Of a stretch of DNA of 64,000 bases, positions 12,501 through 25,054 are shown in pieces. Made by a program: the position numbers and the translations under genes. The stretch covers positions 82,478 to 146,477 of the forward strand of contig NW_003101649.1 in NCBI RefSeq assembly GCF_000003855.2. Direction: 5' to 3'. Below the pieces are notes generated by a model. It saw nothing but the letters and a program-made list of their open reading frames with translations, made no database searches and was not told the origin of the DNA. The first letter of the stretch is position 1; each line of letters begins with the position of its first letter. The stretch is from Blastomyces gilchristii SLH14081. Taxonomy: Eukaryota; Ascomycota; Eurotiomycetes; Onygenales; Ajellomycetaceae.

Positions 12501-13781
12501 CTTCTCTTAACTGCACACACTGAGTGTAATCTTTCATATCATGATTTTGACATTTACAGTTAAAGCAAGCTCAATACTTATGATATCAAGATTTCCACTC
12601 AGAGAATTTCTTTTTCAGAGAATTCAGTACTTTAGTGATAGCATTCAGATCTAAATTCATCATATTCAGATATGTGACTTGTGTTATAGAAGTCTGATTA
12701 TCTGTTCTCTGCTGAGATATACTCAATTACAGTATTTTCTGTCACAATTGACTCACTTATTCTCATACAATGAGAATATTATATGCTTTCTTCACTGTGT
12801 CTAGCTGTGAGATTAAGCATTTTCATTTCACTCTTAACTTGAGTGTAAGATTATGAATGAAGATCTGTAAACAGAAAGATGTTAAAAGCTCTTCATTCAA
12901 TACAAGATAGTATAAGCTGAAGTGTGTGAAGTATGATGTAAGATTACTCACTTATCTACACTCAGTGAAGTGTTTATAATACTTATCTTATATATTCACT
13001 TTCTCAAAGTTGTGTAAGATTCATTTGAAAAACTCATTTTATATTTATAAAAATGAATATTGCTTCAGATCTGTGAGATTTATCTTTTTATCAGTTATTT
13101 ATAATGATTTTACTTTTCTGTGTAGAAACACAGCAGATCTTAAGACTTGTTAAAATTTCATTAACTGTCTGTCTGTGAGTTCACATTCAATTCAATAATA
13201 TAATTACATCTGACTTAGTCAGCTGATTGCAGCATTATTTTTTCAGTTATTATTAAAGCTTAATGACTTCAGCAGATCTCTCAGCTTAATATATTTCATA
13301 CTCAGATTCTCATTCTGTGCAGCAGTCTCTGATGATGTGTATACTTCTGAAGAGATTATGAACAATTATGATGAGATCTTCAGGTTCAGTATAGTCATCT
13401 ATCTGTATAAATATTCAATCTCTTACTGCAGGCCTAAGATCTGATTTTCTCTATTCTTATTAATAATAGCAATTGCATCAGCAAAGCTTTTTATAGTGAA
13501 TACTTAATCTGCAGTGAATATCAATTGTTGTTTAGCTTCTATCTCAGTCTGTCACTGTGTACACAAGGCCTCAATCTCATTTAGAATTCTCATACATGTA
13601 CAGAGCTTCAATTTCAGTTCAGTAGTTTCAGTCACTTTTCTTACTGCTTTGAGTAAATCTTCTGAGAGGTTCTGTATACCTTTCAGTTCAGATAGCAGAG
13701 AAGAGTGTTTTTCATATTGACTAGAAGAGATATTTATTTCAGTGATTTCTCATTGATTGTACAATGTCTATTGTTATATCA

Positions 13782-13830
13782 CTGTATCATTATATCACTA
13801 TATCATTATATCACTATATTATTATATGAT
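13782..13830. repeat. TATCAC/TATCAT tandem tract in Gypsy B1
   Basis: Short tandem units of about 20 bp (ATATCACTATATCATT-like) are repeated about three times. The tract is a single unit in B2 (about 58037-58060) and an expanded AATAT-type run in B3 (about 16995-17030), so its length varies between copies. Confidence 0.6.
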
Positions 13831-14171
13831 TTCTGTTGTCATTGTATGACTCTGGTGATGATCATTCTTTCCTTTTATTCTTCTTTTGAGTAGAGAGCAG
13901 ACTTCTTTGAATCTTATTCACTGCTCTCATTCTCTTTCTCACACCTCATCTGTTTGCATATTATATGTGATATTTACCTGAGTGTGGAGTTTTCCCTCTA
14001 CAAGCAAAGCAGTATCAATCAGATGCTCTTCTGCTCATCACTCTTCATATACTATCTTTTGAGACATTCTAGGACCACACTGATATGATAACTACAAATC
14101 ACTTCATAGATGGAATTATCACATTCTGAAGAAGCCTGCACTTCTCACCAGTTTTTAGACATGCTATCAGA

Positions 14172-14346
14172 TGTGATTCAAAGGTTGCTTAAGTCAGTGT
14201 ACAATTACAGGCGTACACCGGCTTCTTATATATTGTAATATTGTATGCTAAATTAATTAGTGGCTGCTATGGCCTCTTTGCACTCGTAAGCAAGTTCAGA
14301 AGCGGCCGCGTTATTATCCGACGGTCGTACGTTCTTCCGAACCACA
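14172..14346 (-). repeat. Gypsy B1 LTR (5' LTR of gag-pol)
   Basis: Partner of 6029-6203, same length and ends. It differs only by transitions where I compared it. It is followed directly by the TATG target duplication and then by Gypsy A sequence. Confidence 0.92.
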
Positions 14347-16245
14347 TATGCATAGACATAGTCTATCATTCTTCTTGAGTATAAAGAGTATAGATGTCTC
14401 TATCAGACTCTTTAATAAGTATATTCAGTTCTTTGATTGCACTTTCTCAAGATATTTACACAGAACATTTAATTTCTTTACAGATAAGTTGTAAAGAGAT
14501 CTGTATAACATTATTACACTGTCTTCAAGACAAATTTTATATCATATCTTGATATCACAAAACTTCACTGTTTCTCTTTTTAAAAAAACATTCTTATAAT
14601 CTGTAAAGAGATATTATGTACATTCATCTTCAATGATAGATACTACTGCTAATCTTACAGTGAGAGTGATAACTTCTTTATCTATTCTCAAGTCTCAATT
14701 ATCTACTACACAGAATATTAACTCTATCTTTTTCTCAAGATTCTTCTGATGAAACTCTTCAGATTTCTCTATTACTATCTCTTTATCAGTGAGACAGTAT
14801 CATCACATCTGAATAACTTAGTCAATGAGAGAATTGTTTTCTCTTAATCACAGAAGATCTAGAATGATATTCTCATCTATAATATTAATAATGTGAAGAA
14901 GCAGACTGCTCTTCTTAAAGATTTCTTCTGAGTCTGTAATCACACACTTCACTTAAATTATGCTAAAATAATAACACTTCATTTCATCAGTAAATTTTAT
15001 ATGATCTGACAGATTTATCTTCTTTTAACTCTTTATTAAAGAAAAGAAATAGAATATGAAGTTAATATTCACTCTGAAGTCAAGTAGACATCTCACTGAT
15101 ATCTTCTCATTCAGAGTATACATTGTGATCATAACATAGACTCAGAGATATGAGAATTATCAATTCTTTATTTCTTTCTCTTCTTTATCTTCTGTAAATA
15201 TGTTTATCAGAAGAGAAGTCAACTTTGAGAAGATATCTTCTCAGTTTCTTTTCTTCTTCAGCTTCTTACAATCACTGATATAGTGATTATCAGCTCTGCA
15301 GTTGAAACAGAGATCTTTATCAAATCTTTTTTAATATTTCTTTATAGTGAGTAAAGAATCAGAATACTTAAAATTCTTCTTTACTTTCTCTACACTAAAG
15401 TTATCACAGCATTATTTAGATCTTATCATTGATTACTTAGAAGAGATCTTGTTAATCCTTTTCTCAAAGAATTGATTATTCAAATAGATTCAGAAAGTCA
15501 GATTGATAAGCTCAGTGTAATTAATTAATAAACTCTGATACTGTGATATCATTATTCACATCTTATGAGTCAGCTTTGTGAGATAAAGCTGTATCTTTAA
15601 TTAATTCAAATTATCAGTCAATTTCTTTCAATATTCTTCAAATCTTGTATTGAAATCAGAAGAATTCTCATTATCTCATTAATATAATGAGTTGAACTGC
15701 TATGCTGCTGTGAAGTCACAGTTACAGTAATCTTCAATTTAATTCAGTAGAAAGTTCTTGAATTCTTCTCAAGTTATAACAGTATTGATATACTTAAGCT
15801 CTCTCTTCTTAGTGACTCAAGTAGTTGCAGAAATGTCTTCAAGAAGATTGACAGCATATATTACTTATATCTTGTGAGTATTATACTGGCTTAAATATAG
15901 GTGAAATTTTCATTCAAGAATATAGATAAAGCTGTGAAATTCAAATAAGATATTTCTCTTATATCTCAGAGAATCTTCAATCTTAATCTCTCTATCTTCA
16001 TGATAGATGTAGATGTGTAGAGGCTGTGACAGTGACAGAGTGATTGAAGAGCTCATGTCAAAATATACAGCATATTCAGAAATCTCAGATTTCTGCTGAG
16101 ATAGAGATGTACACACTCTAGAAGATAATGTAGTGTTTCCCTCAGAGAGTGAAGTCAGATTGATCTCAGTGTGAGTGTATGAGACTATATCAGTCTGTTA
16201 GAGCTTGACTGATTCAAACTTGTAATCAGATTGAGTGATTTGAAT
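14347..16245 (-). pseudogene. Gypsy A1 gag, protease and RT start
   Basis: On minus, Gag begins near 16200; an open stretch at 15910-16116 matches 48042-48233 in A2. A Gag zinc knuckle CX2CX4HX4C with all four ligands intact lies at 15268-15309. The protease and the start of RT follow down to 14347, where the frame was cut by the B1 insertion. Several former Trp codons are TGA. The order Gag, knuckle, protease, RT is normal for Ty3/Gypsy. Confidence 0.75.
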
Positions 16246-16790
16246 TGTAACATAATGAAACTGAAGTGATAACTAGTCAGTAGTGTTATATAGAGATAGT
16301 TGTTTAAGAAGCTGTATAAGTGAGCTTGACTATCTTGCTTGAATAGCAAGCTCATAGACTACAGGGTTATTGTGAGAATATCACAGATATGATACTTAGT
16401 ATACTAAGAAGATTGTATGAGATATACAGTAACTCTTATATATATTTCAGTAGAAGAAAAAATGAATCACTGACTTCTTTGATGAGAAGCCAGTATCTAG
16501 CTATTCTATATAGACAATGAGTGAATACTCTTCTCTCATTTCATGAGTGAGAATAGCTGAAGTGATATCTCAGCAGTGTCTTACTACTAAGAAAGAGTAA
16601 TCTGCTGATCTCATATAGAAGCAGAGTTCTTATATTTATTAATTGAATCTTTCTATGATATATCTGAATGATGTCATAGAGTGATTGGAAACCGGTTTGA
16701 ACGGCCTGCGGGATGAATGGAATCATCCGTATGAAAGTGATGAGCCGTGTAGAACCGCAGCGGGGCCTTGACGCGGCCAGGGGCGTGACA
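16246..16790 (-). repeat. Gypsy A1 5' LTR
   Basis: 545 bp, starting TGTAACAT and ending GGGGCGTGACA. It aligns with the 534-bp LTRs of A2. Its outer 110 bp (from about 16685) keep many CG and GG steps, while the rest is heavily mutated; the change is abrupt. The flank to the right is Gypsy B3 interior. Confidence 0.9.
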
Positions 16791-16799
16791 AGAGCATTT

Positions 16800-19700
16800 A
16801 ATTAATACTATTCTACTTATTAAGAGAAAACTTCATACTCAGATAAATATCATGTATATAAATAGATGAGATATGAGAAAGAAAATATAAGCAGTGAATC
16901 AGATTCAAAGAAGATCACTCTCTACTTAAAAGAATAAAAGAGAGATAATTATCACTGAAGTTATATAATAATAATAGAAAACAGAAATTAGAAATTATAT
17001 AATAATATAATAATATAATAATATAATAATAAACATTGTATAATTAATAAGAAATCACTGAAATAAATATCTTCTCTAGTTAATATAAACACTCTTCTCT
17101 GTTATCTGAATCAGAAGATATGCAGAATCTCTTAGAGAGTTTATTTAAAGTAGTAAGAAAAACAGCTGAGACTACTGAACTGAAAGTGAAACTCTGTATA
17201 TATATAAAAATTCTAAACAAGATCAAGATCTTATATATACAGTGACAGACTGAGACAGAAGTTAAGTAATAATTAATATTCATCACAGATTAAGTATTCA
17301 CTATAAAGAGCGTTATTAATATAATCATTATCATTAATAAGAATAGAGAAAATCAGATTATAGATTTACAGCAGAAAATTAAATATTTACACAGACAGAT
17401 AATTACATTAAATCTGAAGATTTTATTATAATTATTCATAATTTCTTCAGAAGTGTACATATCATCTGAGACTATTATATATAATAAGAATTTAAGTATA
17501 AGATATATCAAGCTAGAAGATCTACTGAAGTCATTAAGTTTCAATAATAACTGAAAAAATAATGCTGTAATCAGCTGACTAAGTCAGATATAATCATATT
17601 ATTAGATTGAATATAAACTCATAGATAGATAGTTAATAGAATTTTAATAAGTCTTAAGATCTACTGCATTTCTATATAAAAAAGCAAAGTCATTATAAAT
17701 AACTAATGAAAAGATAAATCTTACAGATCTGAAGTAATATTTATTCTTATAAATATAAAATAAGTTTTTTAAATAAATCTTACACAACTTTGAGAAAGTG
17801 AATATATAAGATAAGTATTATAAATACTTCACTGAGTGTAGATAAGTAAGTAATCTTATATTATACTTTATACACTTCAGCTTACACTATTTTATATTGA
17901 ATAAAGAGCTTTTAATATCTTTCTATTTATAGATCTTCATTTATAATCTTATATCTGAGTTAAGAATGAAATGAAAATACTTAATCTTATAATCAGATAT
18001 AGTAAAAGAAGTATATAACATTCTTATTATACAGAAATAAGTAAGTTAACTATAATAGAAAATACTGTAATCAAGTATATCTCAGTAAAGAATAAGTAAT
18101 CAGACTTTTATAATATAAGTTATATATCTGAATATAATAAATCTAGATTTGAATATTATTACTAAAGTACTAAATTCTCTGAAAAAGAAATTCTCTGAGT
18201 GAAAATCTTAATATTATAAGTATTAAGCTTACTTCAACTGTAGATATTAAAATCATAATATAAAAGATTACACACAGTATACACAGTTAAGAGAGTTAAA
18301 AAACTAACAGAATTAGTAAGCTTAGAGACACTTATTAATATTCTATGAAAAGTCTTTGAAGTGAAAGAGATACTTATATTAGATAACTTACTAAATTCTG
18401 TAAATATAAAGAGAAAACAGGCTTCTAATTAAGATATAAGTGAGAATGAAGCAGATACTCATTTTAATGTCTTAAGATATGAAATATTAATGTATAGAGA
18501 TTATTTAAGTAAGAATTAAAAAATAACTATAAAAGTGTTAGCAGATATAGAAGCTTCTATATAATATATTAATAATTATATAATCTGAAGACTAAGAGAG
18601 ATCTGCTGAGTGAAGAATCTCTGATATATAAGATTATCTGATAACTAATATTTAGTATTACTTATAAGAGTAAGAGTTCTCTTATACTTCAGAGAATAAT
18701 CTTACTATATCTGAGTGTAAGAGCTATAGAACATGAAATACAATCTTATTCTCAGACTTAATTAATTTCAAAGATTCAATTCACAAATTCAATAATATAT
18801 ATATTATATGCAGTTAACTGATAAGAAGAAAATAGTTCATATAATTCTATTAACTGATATAAGAAGAACATTTCACATCTCTGATATAGAAGAATTAAAT
18901 CTGCTTATATATTAATAAGTAAAGAGAATAATTTATAAGATCTTATCTGAAAGCTTTCTGTATATCATACAGAACTCAGAAGCAGAGAAAATCAAGATAA
19001 AGAATATACAGAAGAATAAGTATACAAAGAAACTTCTGAAGAAGTATGAGAAGATCTTTTGAACAGATCTTTCATCAGAACTATCACTGAAATAAGAATT
19101 CATACATGAGATTAACATAAGAAATATGAAATCAGTCAATTAAAATACATGCTCTCTGTTGCAAACACATCTTGAAGAATAGAAGTATCAGATCACAGAT
19201 CTTCTAGAATATAGTCTTATACAATTCTTATTAAGTATATGAGACTTCTCAGTTCTATTTATGAAAAAGACAGATAAGAAGTAATGAATATGTATTAATT
19301 ATCAAGCACCTAATAAGCTTATAATCAAGAATAGATACTTATTATCACAGATTCAACAACAGTTGAATACAGTCAGAAATATCTGATATCTATCAAAGAT
19401 TAATCTTCTCTCAGAATATTAACAGATCTGTATAGATGAACTGTTAATACTATGAATCATATTTAATATAAAATAAGAGAAGTTCAAATTTCTGATAATA
19501 CTTTTCAGTCTGATAAATGTATCTATTATCTTTCAAATAATGATGAATATAATTCTTTATAAACAGAATGAAATCTCATATCTTATATACTTGAATAATA
19601 TTCTAGTCTTCTCAAACTTATACAATGAATATCTGAAGTATCTTAATAAAGTGCTTATAACTCTGACAGAGTATAAGCTCTATATTAAATCAACAAAGTA

Positions 19701-22620
19701 TGTATTTAAAACAGAAGAGTTAAAGTATATAGAATATATAGTAAGTAATAACTATATACATCTCATTTCAGAGAAATTGAATGTTATAGTGAATTAACTG
19801 CAGCTGAGAAATATACATTATATACAATAGTGTCTTAAGTTAATCTCATATTATCACAGATTTATTAAGAATTTTATATAAATATCTGCATCACTCTCAG
19901 ATCTCTTAAGAGAAATGAGTATAAATCTGTGAAAGAAGAAGTTTCATTCAACTATCTGAAATACTATGTATGAAGAGATCTTTCTCTCACTGAGAAAATA
20001 TATGATAATATTCTCAGTGCTTATTTAATCAGATTGTGATAAATCTTTCTACATTGAGACAGATACATCTGAATGAGCTATTGAAGATACTCTTCTACAG
20101 ATAAGTAAGAACAGCAAGCTGCATCTGATAATATATAATGATAGAAAACTATCAGGCACTGAGCTCAATTACTCAGTATATGAAAAGAAATTGCTAGCAA
20201 TCAAGTATATACTTATATTATGAGATAGATATATCAATAACAGATATATAACAACAGTGATCACAGATTATAAAAGCCTTATCTATTTCTAATTAATAAT
20301 AAAATCTTTTAAATATTTAGTATGTTGAATCTCAGAGTTTTAAGTATATACTCTTTATATTAAATACTGAAAGAGATTGAATACTGTGATATCTGATATA
20401 ATCAGTTATAGACTTAATTTCATGAGTGAGAGTTCTGTGAATCAGATATAAGAGAAGTTTGTATTAAATATACTGAGAAGATGTAAGAAATCAGAATAAG
20501 TGAACATAATAATCTCTCACTTAAAGAATAGTAAGATATCAGATGATAAGTATCTTGTAAAAGTAGTAGAAGAGATGCTTCTGAACTTTAAACTGAGAAA
20601 AGTGAAAAATAATATTATGCTTTACTGCAATCTAGAATATGTAGAAGCTCTCTATCTAAAATATTTATTTAGACATAACTTAATAACTTGCATGTACAAG
20701 GAATTCAGTCACTTAGAAAGCTCTGAACTTATGAATATACTTAAATCAAGAGTATACTGATCAAGCATGACTGAGAATATTCAGATATACACTTATAAAT
20801 ACTCAAATTGCCAGATTATAAAAGAATCTAAGAAAGGATTAGAATGTAAAAAAATACAACATCAGATAAAATATACAATACAATTATTTAAATAATAAGA
20901 GATGAATTTCATAGATATATTACTGTGAACATCAAATGAAAATCATTGAATAATCACTGCTATTGACTACACTACTGACTGATCAGTTATAAAAGCAGTT
21001 TTAGAGATAATAGAGAAGATAATGAAGTTTTTACATAATAAAATCTATATCAACTATAAAATACTGTGTGAGATTCTAACTGATAATAGTGTGAATCTTG
21101 TAGAAGAAGTGATAAGACATTTCATAAATCAGTTATAGATAAGATATTATAGAATAATATTATATCACTTATAAATAAACAGAAAGATGAAATATTTGAA
21201 TGAAATTCTGAATAACATGCTGATGAAATATCTAGTAAGTAAGTCTATAAGAATATAAGATGAATATCTCAGTCAGATACTATTAGTTACATGAATTCAG
21301 TAGTATGCAGTCTTCAAGTATTCATCATTCTATCTGTTGTATGAATTGCATCTGCGCATCTCAGAGAATGCTTCAGAAAAGATGAGAAAGAAAACAGCAG
21401 TTACAGACACAGTAGAAACAACAGTTACAGATATAACAGTTACAAACACAGTAGTCACAGATACAGAATCAAGATTAAAAGAGATCAGTTATATATATGT
21501 AAAAGTTAATAAGTTACTTCTGAACTGAGTAATTCAATTGAAAAGAATATGAGACTTACTAGTTAAGAAATTGAGTCTTAAGATAAGAATGTAAGTTCTT
21601 ATACATAATAAGAGTTCTGAGAAGTTTCAATCTAAATAATTTAAGCTATATAAAGTACTTAAATCACATTCTCTGAAAATATACACATTGAAAGAATCAG
21701 AGAGACAGATCTTATACAACTTAATAAATAATTCACATTTTATAAAAGTAAAGATGTAAGATCTGAGTGAATTATAATTATTCACAGCACTATTATCAGT
21801 GTTGAAAAAGAAAAGACTTATAATTAAAAAGTCTTACAAAGTAAGAGAAATTATAGATACTTATAAATCAGATAATCTCACTTATTCTGATCTTTTCACA
21901 ATTATAAGAAAAGAATGAAAAGAAATGAAGAAATTAGATAAATATCATACTTTAATAAGTAATGAGACTGTCTCAGTGACTGAATAGTTAATGCGGCCAC
22001 CTGGTAGCGCCTTGGCGTAGGAAACCAAGACGCGTGGGTTCGAAACCCGCAGGGAATACATTAAATTCAGAACTCAAGCACCTCAGATTTCTAATAAATA
22101 CAGCGATGTACAAATCACTTCAATGAATCACTCTATGTTTCTGAGCTGGAAAGTTATTATCTCATGTATCTAATTATCACTTCTTTGTATTTTTCTATGT
22201 TCTTGTTATCTTGACATAATCTCAACACCTGTATTTCCTTCTGTATAATTAACACTTGACCTGTATTTAACATCACGCAAGGACTCATCATAAGCTCCGC
22301 TTGTATATGAGTATAATGAAAGAATAATAATAATAATAATAATAAAGTGATGAGACTATAGCTAATCATATAATAACATATTACAGACAGTGAGTATAAT
22401 ATAGTAAAGAGCAGTCTCAGAGCAGCAGACTTACATATAAATCAGATTATAGAAGAAAAGGAAATTCAGAGTTAAATTTAACTGTTTATATCAGTTTAAT
22501 TACAGAGATAACAGAGAATGAAGCATCTGAAACATTTACAGATATATAAGACTAAGTTATCTCAATTTCTGAGAATACTCAGAGATCAGATGAGATTAGT
22601 TTTAATAAGTTATTCACTGT
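16800..22620 (+). pseudogene. Gypsy B3 gag-pol remnant
   Basis: Open fragments match B1 in order. The Gag N-terminal region is around 17000-17600. The RT fragment at 19540-19797 has YLNN-ILVF in place of the YxDD motif, so both catalytic Asp codons have changed to Asn. The integrase zinc-binding fragment is at 20500-20760, and the integrase core and PYHSQ-like region run to about 21340. Ala/Thr/Val-Asp repeats lie near 21390-21470. The C-terminal tail is split by the SINE. Stops are frequent, and it is non-functional. Confidence 0.78.
21970..22344 (+). mobile_element. tRNA-related SINE, copy in B3
   Basis: A 375-bp element with a tRNA-like head: the A box is around 21977-21994 (mutated) and the B box GGTTCGAAACC is at 22037-22047. 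A unique body follows, and the tail is AAGAATAATAAT repeats. The 13-bp target duplication is AAGTAATGAGACT (21957-21969) and AAGTGATGAGACT (22345-22357), one transition apart. Removing the SINE restores a sequence matching B1 near 8790-8815. Confidence 0.9.
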
Positions 22621-22973
22621 AGTAATCTAAGTAGATGAAGAGAGATAGTATAATGTATGAGACAGAATTACAAGATGAAAGCTGCTGAACCTAGTCACTG
22701 AACACTGTATTATATAGAGACTATATAAGAGTAGTAACTAGCAGATAAAGAAAAAGTGTAAGAAAAGAAAAGAGAATAACTCAAGAGATAATAAATTAAA
22801 TATCAACTGTAAGAGTTAACTATAAAAAAGACAAATGTTATCATACATATTTCATTCATTTTTATATATTATACATTTAATCTATTTTCAATATCATATC
22901 ACTTAAAAATATCAAAAACAAGAAAATCTCAAAACTTGAGATCTGTAAGAAATTTAAAAGCTGTAAGCTACTC

Positions 22974-23640
22974 TTATAATAATACTGTACATATCTCTGA
23001 TTTCTCTATCACTCTGTATATGACATTAATATCATTTATCACAAGATTGACTGAAATGCCAATATAGAAATATGTATATATATGTGTAGAAAAATTGAAG
23101 AAGAGCATGAAATCTGCAGAATCAGAAGTCAAAACAGAGAGAGTAAGAATAGAAGAAACAGAAGAGAGAAAGAGTGCAGAATCAGATAAATAACAGCAGA
23201 AATCATCTGAGATTAAATACTTACAATCTGATATGTGCATAATCTTCTCTGTAGAGAAGAGAGAGAAAGTGCTAAGAGAAGCTTGAGAGTAGAAGAGAGT
23301 AGTCTTAGCAGTATTATCATTTTCAATTAAAATGATCTCTGATGCTGAAGCAACTAAGAATCATTATTAGTATATAAAAACTATAAAATCAGAGATGAGA
23401 ACAGTTACTGAATAAACACCTGCTGATCTTAGAGTTGTACATGTAATTACAACACACACAAGACTTCTCAGAAAGAGAGAGAGAGATATAGAGAAATATA
23501 GAAAGCAGAACACAGCACACAAACAGTCTGTTTTCATAATGATATTTTAGATAAGATATATAAGTCTCACATCTGCAGATGTAAAAGAGTATGACATTCA
23601 TATTTCTGTTTCTAAAAACATGAATATTTTTCACCTGCAT
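22974..23640 (-). pseudogene. Antisense accessory frames of Gypsy B3
   Basis: On minus, 23640-23389 matches the Cys-rich B1 frame (7532-7804), and 23240-22974 matches the Ser-rich frame with the LVINDINV segment (7826-8239). The first frame, with the Ala/Ser-rich product, is lost because the element is cut at 23932. This third copy supports a conserved accessory region antisense to gag-pol. Confidence 0.42.
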
Positions 23641-24540
23641 TACAAAGTCAGATAATAAATATCAGAGAATAAATTAATATAAGTCAATTATTCTGAAGAT
23701 ATTCATTATAGCAGATGTACTTATAATATTAAATTTAACAGTTATAAAAAGTTTCTTAATATCTATAGATGTCACAACTTCATGTATAATAAAACTCACA
23801 ATAATTCTTTCTAGAAAAATTAGTGTTAGAAGAAAAGATGAAAAAGAAAAGACTTACACTCTTAACACTGTTGAGAAGAGAAATAATTCTCTGATATAAA
23901 CACACAATTATCTTATCATAAATACTTAAAATTTTCCAGTTGAAAATTTTGACTGTGAAGAAGAAATGCTACTTCTCAAAAATGAATTAGAAGAATACAA
24001 CTCTATTCAACTGAGAAAAGAGCCTGTATGACTAAATTCAATTGAGTTCAGATAAAGCAGAAGAAATGCCTCTGTTCTAGTATATACAAAGACACTTGAA
24101 CAGTTAAAGATCTCTGAAGTAAGAGTAACAGGTTTGAAAATGAGAGTTTATGAATACAAAGACTCAAGAATGAATCTCAAAGCTCAAACACAGTGTTCAA
24201 ACTGTCAGAGATATGAATACTTTGCAATCTCTTGTTTTAGAGACTCAAAATGTGCATTTTATGCCAGAGATCATAAAACTAGTGAGTATAAATGTGAAAC
24301 ATGCTTAAAAAGAGATGAAATATGTTAATACACTCTGCTTAAATGCTCTAATTGCAAAGAAAAACATGTCTCTAGCTCAAAAAAATGTATGTTTGCTTCA
24401 AGAACTCAAAAGAACTGAAGAAAAGATGAAGCTCAAAGTCAATCTAGAACTGAAGAGAATAGTCAAGGCAGTAAACTCACAACTGTGAGCTCAAAAAGAA
24501 GAAACTCTCAACTATTTAAATCTTCAAACTTCAATTCTTC

Positions 24541-24855
24541 TGTAAGAGGCCTACGCTGAATAGATTGATATTATATTGATAGGTCTTATATAACAAAGAG
24601 AAAAATGTTAGAGAAGGAAAGAAAAGAGAAAGTGTGAGAATCAGCAATCAAAGTGAATATTTATACATGTATATGATGGCTGAGGATCGGTGATTGAGAA
24701 TGGCTGAGAATTGAAGTGTACGCGTTCATAGCGGCTGAGGATCAGCAATCAAGAATGGCTGAGAATTGAAGTGTACACATTCAAGAATGAAGCAGTTGAA
24801 ATCTGTGAAGTGTAATGAAATAGTCTATATAATTGATCAGGCGCAGCCTGTCACA
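24541..24855 (-). repeat. Gypsy C1 LTR (3' LTR)
   Basis: Starts TGTAAGAGG and ends CCTGTCACA. It contains a tandem duplication of about 55 bp (24678-24732 and 24733-24787), each unit beginning GGCTGAGGATC and holding a GTACRCRTTCA motif. Such repeats in the first part of an LTR are often enhancer-like; that is inference. Confidence 0.88.
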
Positions 24856-25054
24856 TTAGTCTCTCTCTTTCAGAAGCAGTTTTCATCAGTCAAGAGCTGC
24901 TGTTTCAGATAATACAGAACTCAGAGTTCAGATCAGTTGATCATAGCTAACTCATTTCACAAGATATTATCAGTCATAGTCATGAGATCTCTCATTGAGA
25001 ATATTCTCAATCTCTCACTCAAGCTCATTATCTTCTTCTATGATGCCTGATGAC

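Larger units (their letters stand above)
8500..13910 (-). pseudogene. Gypsy B1 gag-pol remnant
   Basis: On minus, from right to left. The Gag N-terminal region is at about 13900-13000. A zinc knuckle CX2CX4HX4 with the last Cys changed to Tyr is near 12545-12600. RT has YLND-ILVF at about 11178-11205. RNase H lies around 10960-10420 (EVDTSEWA-like start). An integrase HHCC region has RHDLVTH...EFSHLES near 10025-10150. The integrase core runs to about 9450, and a PYHSQ/LYELHPRIP stretch closes near 9400. The C-terminal integrase segment continues to about 8760, followed by an acidic tail whose end is uncertain. In-frame TGA at Trp positions and frame breaks make it non-functional. The coordinate limits are approximate. 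Confidence 0.82.
6029..14346 (-). mobile_element. Ty3/Gypsy element B, copy 1 (complete, 8.3 kb)
   Basis: Two direct repeats of 175 bp (6029-6203 and 14172-14346), beginning TGTGATTC and ending ACCACA, bound the element. They are flanked by a 4-bp target duplication, TATG (6025-6028 and 14347-14350). Removing the element restores a Gypsy A sequence that matches A2 near 46510-46540. Gag-pol runs on minus. A separate plus-strand reading region lies next to the left LTR. The visible differences between the two LTRs are transitions, so LTR divergence reflects mutation pressure as well as age. Confidence 0.93.
1632..16790 (-). mobile_element. Ty3/Gypsy element A, copy 1, interrupted by B1
   Basis: This is an LTR retrotransposon coding on the minus strand. 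Its own sequence is 1632-6028 plus 14347-16790; 6029-14346 is an inserted Gypsy B element with a TATG target duplication. It is collinear with the complete copy A2 at 41170-48956. The 5' LTR is at 16246-16790. The 3' LTR is absent: the element starts internally at the end of LINE copy 1. The right flank continues into Gypsy B3, so A1 inserted into B3. Most differences from A2 are C/T or G/A transitions. Confidence 0.88.
16791..23932 (+). mobile_element. Ty3/Gypsy element B, copy 3 (inverted, truncated)
   Basis: The reverse complement of B1 positions about 14030 down to 7240 aligns through this interval, so gag-pol reads on plus. The left end is cut by the A1 LTR and the right end by the 5' junction of LINE copy 2. 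No LTR is present within the window. It is the most mutated B copy: CA/TG steps have also become TA in many places. A SINE sits at 21970-22344. Confidence 0.86.

Noticed and set aside
13782..13830. CRISPR-like regular repeats
   Set aside because: The units are contiguous and degenerate with no spacers, in eukaryotic transposon DNA.
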